Below, in pieces: positions 58,913 through 64,000 of a stretch of 64,000 nucleotides of DNA. A model generated the notes under the pieces. That model did not search any database and was not told the DNA's origin. It worked only from the letters and a program-made list of their open reading frames with translations. Position 1 is the first letter of the stretch; every line of letters starts with the position of its first letter. Location of the stretch: assembly GCA_035999365.1 (NCBI GenBank), contig DASYGT010000030.1, forward strand, positions 20,538 through 84,537. Reading direction: 5' to 3'. This stretch comes from DASYGT01 sp035999365 (GTDB lineage Bacteria; Actinomycetota; Actinomycetes; Mycobacteriales; Jatrophihabitantaceae). The position numbers and the translations under genes are program-made.

Positions 58913-59781
58913 CCGCTGATCGACTGCGCGGCGGGATGGTCGGCCGATTCTTCGGCGGCCTGAACGACGTTGCTGAGCAGCATCGCGCGCGTCATCGGTC
59001 CGACGCCGCCTGGGTTCGGGGTCAGGTATCCGGCGACCTGCGCGACATCGGGTTGCACGTCGCCCGCGATCTTCCCGTCGATGCGGCTCACCCCCGCGTC
59101 GAGCACCGCCGCGCCGGGCTTCACCATCTCGGCCGAGATCAGGCCGGCGGAGCCTGCCGCGGCGACGACGATGTCGGCCTCACGTACCCGTGCGGCGAGG
59201 TCGCGTGTGCCGGTATGACAGACCGTGACGGTGGCGTTCTCACTGCGGCGCGTGAGCATCAGGGCGAGAGGACGCCCGACAGTGATGCCGCGCCCGACCA
59301 CGACGACATGCGCACCCGCGATCGCAACGTCGTAGCGACGCAGCAGCTCGATGATGCCCGTGGGCGTGCATGGCAGCGGAGCAGGCTTGCCCAGCACGAG
59401 CCAGCCGAGGTTCACCGGGTGCAGTCCGTCGACGTCCTTGTGCGGGTCGACCGCCGCGAGGATCGCGAACTCGTCCAGTCCGGTCGGTTGTTGCACGAGG
59501 AACGCCGTGCACGCGGGGTCGGCGTTGAGCTCCGCGACCACCTTCTCGACATCGGCTTGGGTGGCGGTAGCCGGTAGCTCGCGCTGGATGCTGGCAATGC
59601 CGATCTCGGCGCAGTCCTTGTGTTTGGCGTTGACGTACCACCGGCTTGCCGGGTCGTCTCCGACGAGGACGGTGCCGAGTCCGGGAACGATGCCGCGCTC
59701 GGCCAGCGCAGCCACGCGGGTGGCCAGTTCGGCCTTGATCGCGCCGAGCGTTGCCTTGCCGTCGAGCGGAACTGCCGTCAC
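58909..59781 (-). CDS. folD: methylenetetrahydrofolate dehydrogenase/cyclohydrolase
   Basis: A 290-residue bifunctional enzyme interconverting methylene-, methenyl- and formyl-tetrahydrofolate, the formyl donor for PurN and PurH encoded just upstream. The catalytic lysine lies in YVNAKHKDCAEIGI near residue 55, the substrate motif VQQPTGLDEF near 98, PCTPTGIIELL near 135 and the nucleotide-binding VVVGRGITVGRPLA near 160. The C-terminal NPGGVGPMTRAML is complete. GTG 59781 begins directly before the folded N-terminus. Confidence 0.94.
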   Translation of the reverse strand: MTAVPLDGKATLGAIKAELATRVAALAERGIVPGLGTVLVGDDPASRWYVNAKHKDCAEIGIASIQRELPATATQADVEKVVAELNADPACTAFLVQQPTGLDEFAILAAVDPHKDVDGLHPVNLGWLVLGKPAPLPCTPTGIIELLRRYDVAIAGAHVVVVGRGITVGRPLALMLTRRSENATVTVCHTGTRDLAARVREADIVVAAAGSAGLISAEMVKPGAAVLDAGVSRIDGKIAGDVQPDVAQVAGYLTPNPGGVGPMTRAMLLSNVVQAAEESADHPAAQSISG

Positions 59782-59790
59782 GCGCGCATC

Positions 59791-59835
59791 CTCTCAATAC
59801 CCGCCGGGTCAATGAGTGCTGGGTCAATGCGTGCC
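59791..59835 (-). repeat. 15-bp tandem repeat between purH and folD
   Basis: On the plus strand GGGTCAATGAGTGCT (59806-59820) and GGGTCAATGCGTGCC (59821-59835) differ at two positions; a third, diverged copy is seen at 59791-59805. It fills almost the entire 57-bp gap between the two genes. Confidence 0.6.
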
Positions 59836-59838
59836 AGC

Positions 59839-61407
59839 TCAGTGGGCAAAGTGCCGCGCCCCCGTGACGTACATGGTGACGCCTGCGCTCGCGGCAGCCT
59901 CGATCACGTCGGCGTCGCGGATCGAACCGCCGGGCTGCACGACAGCGCGCACGCCGCCATCGATCAGCACCTGCAGACCGTCCGGGAAGGGGAAGAACGC
60001 ATCGGACGCGGCAACCGCTCCGGGGACCCGCTCGCCCCCCCGTTCGACGGCCAGGCGGCACGAATCGACCCGGTTCACCTGCCCCATGCCGACACCGACC
60101 GTCGCCCCGTCGCGGGCGATGAGGATCGCGTTCGACTTCACGGCGCGGATCGCACGCCAGGCGAAGCTGAGATCGGCCAGCGTGGTGGCGTCGGCTGCAT
60201 CGCCCGCGACCAGGGTCCAGGTGGCCACGTCGTCACCGGGCGCGTCGATGCCGTCGGCGCGCTGCACAAGCACGCCGCCGCTGATCGGCCGCATCTCGGT
60301 CGCGCGGCCCTTCGGCGGCGCCGCGGCAACGAGCAGCCGCAAGTTCTTCTTCGTCTGCAGCGCGTCGAGTGCATCGTCGTCGAACGACGGCGCGACGATC
60401 ACCTCGGTGAAGATGTCCGCAAGCTGATGGGCCATCGCGGCGCTGACTGGACGGTTGGCCGCTATGACGCCGCCGTACGCGCTGACCGGGTCACATGCGT
60501 GCGCCTTGCGATGCGCCTCGGCAATGTCAGCACCGATGGCGATGCCGCAGGGGTTGGCATGTTTGATGATCGCGACGCAGGGTTCGTCGAAGTCATAGGC
60601 CGCCCGCCGGGCAGCGTCGCCGTCGACGTAGTTGTTGTAGCTCATCTCCTTGCCGGCCAGCTGATCGGCCTGCGCCAACCCGGCACCTCCAGGCGCGACG
60701 TACAGCGCCGCCTGCTGGTGCGGATTCTCGCCGTAGCGCAGTACCGCCGCCCGCTCCCACGAGGCGGCTATCCATCCGGGAAAGCCGCTCGGCTCACCGG
60801 CCACGACGTCGTCGGGCGAAACGACATTGCCGAGCCAGGACGCCACCGCGATGTCGTAGCCGGCGGTGTGCCGGAACGCGTCTACGGCGAGGCGCTGACG
60901 GGCGGCAAGATCGAAGCCTCCCGCGCGAACCGCGTGCAGCACCTCGCCATAGCGGGCTGGATCGACCACCACAGCGATCGATCCGTGGTTCTTCGCGCTC
61001 GCCCGCACCATCGCCGGGCCGCCGATGTCGATCTGCTCGATGACCTGCGGCGGTTCGGCGCCACTGGCCACCGTTTCGCGGAACGGGTAGAGGTTCACGA
61101 CGAGCAGCTGAAACGCAGCGATGCCGAGCTCGTCGATGGTCGACATGTGCGCGGCGTCGTTCTGATCGGCAAGCAGCCCGGCGTGCACGTTCGGGTGCAG
61201 CGTCTTCACCCGCCCGCCGAGAATCTCCGGGAACCCCGTGATCGCGTCCACCGGGGTTACCGGAATTCCGAGCTCGCGAATGCGGGCCGCGGTAGACCCG
61301 GTCGAGACGATCTCGACGCCCGCTTCGTCCAGGCCGCGGGCGAGTTCCTCGAGTCCGGTCTTGTCGTAGACGCTGACCAACGCGCGGCGGATGGAAATCC
61401 TGGTCAC
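59839..61407 (-). CDS. purH: AICAR formyltransferase/IMP cyclohydrolase
   Basis: A 522-residue bifunctional enzyme for the last two steps of IMP synthesis. The N-terminal IMP cyclohydrolase (residues 1-195) has ALVSVYDKTGLEELA and GGRVKTLHPNVHAGLL. The C-terminal transformylase has LRYGENPHQQAALY near 220, the catalytic Lys-His pair in IIKHANPCG near 280 and the ending PGGSIRDADVI. GTG 61407, five bases after AGGAG (61417-61413), overlaps the purN stop (GTGA); it is preferred over ATG 61422. Confidence 0.95.
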   Translation of the reverse strand: MTRISIRRALVSVYDKTGLEELARGLDEAGVEIVSTGSTAARIRELGIPVTPVDAITGFPEILGGRVKTLHPNVHAGLLADQNDAAHMSTIDELGIAAFQLLVVNLYPFRETVASGAEPPQVIEQIDIGGPAMVRASAKNHGSIAVVVDPARYGEVLHAVRAGGFDLAARQRLAVDAFRHTAGYDIAVASWLGNVVSPDDVVAGEPSGFPGWIAASWERAAVLRYGENPHQQAALYVAPGGAGLAQADQLAGKEMSYNNYVDGDAARRAAYDFDEPCVAIIKHANPCGIAIGADIAEAHRKAHACDPVSAYGGVIAANRPVSAAMAHQLADIFTEVIVAPSFDDDALDALQTKKNLRLLVAAAPPKGRATEMRPISGGVLVQRADGIDAPGDDVATWTLVAGDAADATTLADLSFAWRAIRAVKSNAILIARDGATVGVGMGQVNRVDSCRLAVERGGERVPGAVAASDAFFPFPDGLQVLIDGGVRAVVQPGGSIRDADVIEAAASAGVTMYVTGARHFAH

Positions 61408-61973
61408 TGCAGCTCCTGGCATAGGTCGTGAATCGCTTTGACGTACAGGGGTTTCTCTACAGCCTGGATGCGCTCCCGCAACGACTGCTCATCGTCGCCG
61501 GCTTCGACCGCGACGGCGGCCTGGGCGATGACCGGTCCGGTGTCGACGCCCTCATCGACCCAGTGCACGGTGACCCCGGTCTTGTCGACGCCGGCGTCGA
61601 GCGCATCGCGGATCGCGTGGGCACCCGGGAACTCCGGAAGCAAGGCGGGGTGCGTGTTGACGATCCGGAAGCGGTTCACCACCGTCGGCGAGAGCAGCCG
61701 CATGAACCCGGCGAGGACGACCAGATCGGGTCGGAACGAGGCGATGGCCTCGGCGAGCGCCACATTCCAGCTTTCCCGGTCGCGGTAGTCGCGCATCGCG
61801 ACGGCGAATGTGGTCACGCCGATCGATGAAGCGCGCTGCATCGCCAAGCAGTCGGGGACGTCGGTGCCGGCTGCCACGACGACACCGCCGAGGTCGGCGG
61901 CGTCGAGGATGGCCTGGAGTGTGCTGCCACTTCCGGACGCGAGAACGACGATGCGTACGGCACGGCCCGGCAC
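61404..61973 (-). CDS. purN: phosphoribosylglycinamide formyltransferase 1
   Basis: A 189-residue enzyme that formylates GAR with 10-formyl-tetrahydrofolate in purine synthesis. The substrate loop LASGSGSTLQA is at residues 11-21, the catalytic Asn-His pair in NTHPALLPEFPGAHA near 107 and the aspartate in DTGPVIAQ near 145. It starts at GTG 61973, nine bases after the perM stop, and overlaps purH. The perM-purN-purH order is the same as in M. tuberculosis (Rv0955-0957). Confidence 0.94.
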   Translation of the reverse strand: MPGRAVRIVVLASGSGSTLQAILDAADLGGVVVAAGTDVPDCLAMQRASSIGVTTFAVAMRDYRDRESWNVALAEAIASFRPDLVVLAGFMRLLSPTVVNRFRIVNTHPALLPEFPGAHAIRDALDAGVDKTGVTVHWVDEGVDTGPVIAQAAVAVEAGDDEQSLRERIQAVEKPLYVKAIHDLCQELQ

Positions 61974-61982
61974 GCGGCAACC

Positions 61983-63347
61983 CTACCCGGCGAGCTTGCC
62001 CGCCTCGTCGGCCTTCCGCCCCGGGCTGCCCTTCGGCGGGATGCGCTCGCCTGCGCTCGGCAGCACCTCGGTGTCGGCGCGCGCAAGCCAGGCGACGACG
62101 GTGCCTCCCGTTGCGCCACCGCCGCGCACCGCGGCCCATGCCGCGCGCACCGCCAAGGTCACACCGGCGGTCACGGCAACCTCCCCGAGCACCATCCCAC
62201 CGACCTGCCACCACGACGCGCCGATCACCGCGAGGCGACCCGACCCGATTCCCCCGCCGCCCTGCCACGCGAGTACCGACCACGCGACGCCGGCCAGGGC
62301 GGCGGCCGTCGCGACCTCACGCATCCGAGCCCCCCACCCAACATTTCGAGCGGCCATCAGCGCGACGCACAGGCCGGCCAGCATCGGTGTCGCACCGACC
62401 ATGACCCACACGTACCACGTGGCGCCGTGCCCGATCGGAACCGCACCGAGGATGGGGAACGCGGGCAGGATCCCGTGCGACGTCGACAGCACGCCCACCG
62501 AGGTACCCCCGACCGTGAACCCAGCGCCGCTGAGATAGGAGGATCCGGCGATCACAGCGTTCGGCGCAGCCAGAAGGCCGAGCAGCACGATCGGGACGCT
62601 GCCCCATCCACCGCCGACCTGGCGCGACAGCGCCTCCACCCGCGAGGCGTGCACCACGAGCGACCCGGCCACGAGGACCGCACCGGCACCCAGGTAGACC
62701 AGCACCGCGACTCCGGCGGCGCGCGCCGCCGGAGCCACGAAGGCAGGCTGGCGGGCGGAGCACCACTCCCGCAACGCCGAGGTACGGATGAACGAGCTTC
62801 CGCCCACGGCGGCGAACAACAGCAAGCCGGCCCCGGCCACGCCCAGCAGCGGCGCGCTGCTCGAGCCGAGATGCCCGAATGGCACCGCGACCAGGGCCGC
62901 ACAGGTGAAGCTCGCTGCTTGCAGTGCAGCGGCAATCGCGAGCCGCGCCGGATCGCGTTCGTCCAATGACGCCGCGGCGTCACCCAGCCCGGCGCCCGCT
63001 CGCCAGGCCGTGAGGACGACGACGAGAGTCATGCCCAGCGGGACGAACTGCGTGCTGGTGCCGTCGACTGTGACGCCACCGTGTAGTGACGCGAGGAATG
63101 TCAGCAGCCCGGCACGCACGGCCGACGTCGGATGCCCGTGCGCGCCCGACACGGGCAACCAGCAGATGGCGACTGCGACGATCGCCAGGGTCACGCAGAC
63201 GACGGCGGCCCCGACACCGGTCCAGACAGCGGCCAGCCACAGCGAGCGCCCCGCCGCATCGGGGACCACACTGCGGCGCGCGCCATCGACATCGCCGCGC
63301 CCGGATTCGACCTCGCCGAGTGCGGCGCCCTCACGCACAGCGGCCAT
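61983..63347 (-). CDS. perM: PerM-like multi-pass membrane protein (DUF6350)
   Basis: A 454-residue integral membrane protein with about nine hydrophobic segments and a charged tail rich in Lys, Gly and Pro. The segment SSSAPLLGVAGAGLLLFAAVGG and the VGGGWGSVPIVLLGLLAAPNAVI segment are in the conserved core. In M. tuberculosis PerM (Rv0955) is needed for persistence and stabilises the divisome component FtsB; here this is by homology and position only. ATG 63347 follows the hairpin after the DUF5336 gene, so it may start its own transcript into purN-purH. Confidence 0.82.
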   Translation of the reverse strand: MAAVREGAALGEVESGRGDVDGARRSVVPDAAGRSLWLAAVWTGVGAAVVCVTLAIVAVAICWLPVSGAHGHPTSAVRAGLLTFLASLHGGVTVDGTSTQFVPLGMTLVVVLTAWRAGAGLGDAAASLDERDPARLAIAAALQAASFTCAALVAVPFGHLGSSSAPLLGVAGAGLLLFAAVGGSSFIRTSALREWCSARQPAFVAPAARAAGVAVLVYLGAGAVLVAGSLVVHASRVEALSRQVGGGWGSVPIVLLGLLAAPNAVIAGSSYLSGAGFTVGGTSVGVLSTSHGILPAFPILGAVPIGHGATWYVWVMVGATPMLAGLCVALMAARNVGWGARMREVATAAALAGVAWSVLAWQGGGGIGSGRLAVIGASWWQVGGMVLGEVAVTAGVTLAVRAAWAAVRGGGATGGTVVAWLARADTEVLPSAGERIPPKGSPGRKADEAGKLAG

Positions 63348-63391
63348 GACCCCAGGCTGGCAAACGAGGACCGCCGATTCGTCCAGACACG

Positions 63392-63428
63392 CCGAAGGGC
63401 CGGGACGTTCCGTGTCCCGGCCCTTCGG
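63392..63428 (-). terminator. perfect hairpin after the DUF5336 gene
   Basis: A 15-bp perfect stem (63392-63406 with 63414-63428) and a seven-base loop lie directly after the DUF5336 stop. There is no clear T-run. It should separate DUF5336 transcription from perM-purN-purH. Confidence 0.75.
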
Positions 63429-63442
63429 TTAGCGCTAGTGGG

Positions 63443-64000
63443 TCAGCGGCCGATCTTCGGCAGGCTGCCCATCGGACCGGGCAGCTTGCTACCGGTCTGC
63501 TGAGCCCGCATGAGCGCGAGCACGGTGCCCGCCGCAGTCAGGATCAGCACGATCCAGAAGCTGAACCCGTGGCCGAAGTCGACCTTCAGCGTGAAGCCGA
63601 ACTCTGACTGGTTCGAGTGATAGAACTTCGGGTGGATGAAGATCGCGAGGACTTCGCAGATGAAGCCGATCGCGAAGCCTTCGAACGCGAGCACCCGGGC
63701 CGCCATGGGCAGTCGCACGGTGGGCGCGAAGAGCCCGAGCGCGAGTGCCGCCGCGCCGAGCACAGCGAGCACCATCCCGATCCAGCCGAAGAACCCGCCG
63801 CCGAAGATCTCGTGCCACGCGCTGTAACTCTTCGACTGGCTGACGCCGGCACCGGCGACCTTGCCCGTGTAGAAGCCGAAGAACGAGAAGATCAGCGTGA
63901 GCAGGCCGACGCCGAGGATCGCCCAGTCGAGCGGATTGACGCTCTTGGGATCGAAGGCGCCGCCTCCGCCACCGGAGGGCGGACCGTATCCGCCACCGGG
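63443..64000 (-). CDS. DUF5336 membrane protein (Rv0954-like), N-terminus beyond window
   Basis: The frame is open to the window edge: 185 residues are seen. It starts in a Gly/Pro-rich stretch (PGGGYGPPSGGG), then PLDWAILGVGLLTLIFSFF as first helix, further helices around WIGMVLAVLGAAALALGLF, ARVLAFEGFAIGFICEVLAIFI and FWIVLILTAAGTVLALM, and a short basic tail. Four membrane helices after a Pro/Gly-rich N-terminus is the DUF5336 pattern of Rv0954, a protein linked by published work to cell-envelope and divisome partners; it neighbours perM there as here. The shorter frame starting at 63775 is only its tail. Confidence 0.8.
   Translation of the reverse strand, partial: PGGGYGPPSGGGGGAFDPKSVNPLDWAILGVGLLTLIFSFFGFYTGKVAGAGVSQSKSYSAWHEIFGGGFFGWIGMVLAVLGAAALALGLFAPTVRLPMAARVLAFEGFAIGFICEVLAIFIHPKFYHSNQSEFGFTLKVDFGHGFSFWIVLILTAAGTVLALMRAQQTGSKLPGPMGSLPKIGR

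Noticed and set aside
1..64000. tRNA, rRNA, CRISPR, prophage or insertion-sequence features
   Set aside because: I saw no tRNA-like cloverleaf, spaced repeat array, transposase, integrase or terminal inverted repeat by eye. Small RNAs cannot be excluded without computation.

Overview
The window is a gene-dense, very GC-rich stretch of an actinobacterial chromosome: 58 protein-coding genes (two cut by the window edges) and no RNA genes, phage, insertion sequence or CRISPR that I can see. The gene content (AccA3-type biotin carboxylase/BCCP fusion, LpdA, PmmB, PerM, DUF3017, DUF5336, DUF222-HNH, SigE-family sigma factors) and the gene order (accA3, lpdA/Rv3304-like, pnp-pmmB, upp, add, deoA, cdd, DacB-like, YihY, trpS, icd) follow from memory the Mycobacterium tuberculosis Rv3285-Rv3339 region. 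The Rv0954-0957 block (DUF5336, perM, purN, purH) is appended at the right end. The genus cannot be fixed by eye; a non-mycobacterial lineage (Frankia/Jatrophihabitans/Nakamurella-like) is my guess only.

Layout: 1-2.4 kb, end of a MerR regulator and two tandem secreted GH16 glucanases. 2.4-11.5 kb, accA3, a DUF222-HNH protein, lpdA with a small unknown gene, gamma-glutamylcyclotransferase, an M20 amidohydrolase coupled to a YbdK ligase, and a cation/proton antiporter. 11.6-18.3 kb, an orphan L,D-transpeptidase, the methylmalonyl-CoA mutase operon mutA-mutB-meaB, and a DksA-like protein. 18.4-21.6 kb, a tightly overlapped pnp / uronate-dehydrogenase-like / pmmB operon. 21.6-25.6 kb, two SigE-family sigma factors, each overlapped by a gene for a single-pass membrane protein, one of which carries an L,D-transpeptidase domain. 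25.6-30.6 kb, upp, deoC, an aldehyde dehydrogenase and a cysteine-less partner. 30.6-38.2 kb, glpD / glpK-lpqI, add and a drug-type ABC exporter. 38.2-46.3 kb, a nucleoside-type uptake and catabolism operon (bmpA, ATPase, two permeases, cytochrome P450, cdd, deoA). 46.6-57.5 kb, dac, yihY, RNA ligase-like, trpS, HCC/CBS, hydrolase, icd, DUF885 peptidase, thioredoxin-like, PaiB-like. 57.6-64 kb, mdh, DUF3017, folD, purH, purN, perM, DUF5336.

Functional logic: bmpA-cdd-deoA, pnp, pmmB (plausibly acting as a phosphopentomutase), deoC, upp, add and the aldehyde dehydrogenase pair together form an almost complete route from imported nucleosides to bases, glyceraldehyde-3-phosphate and acetate-level carbon. 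AccA3 and methylmalonyl-CoA mutase join propionyl-CoA to the TCA cycle, where icd and mdh sit.

The most interesting system is the sigma-factor block. Both sigma genes, a nearby lipoprotein gene and the distant orphan L,D-transpeptidase gene all carry an AAC-type -35 (GRCAAC[C/G]) 15-16 nt before CG[A/T]C. This suggests an autoregulated envelope-stress regulon in which an L,D-transpeptidase occupies the place of the anti-sigma factor. A second notable point is that about fifteen genes have a TANNNT -10 box only 6-8 nt before the start codon, pointing to widespread leaderless mRNAs. A third is that the nucleoside ABC ATPase has no ATG, GTG or TTG upstream of its Walker A motif and seems to start at ATC.
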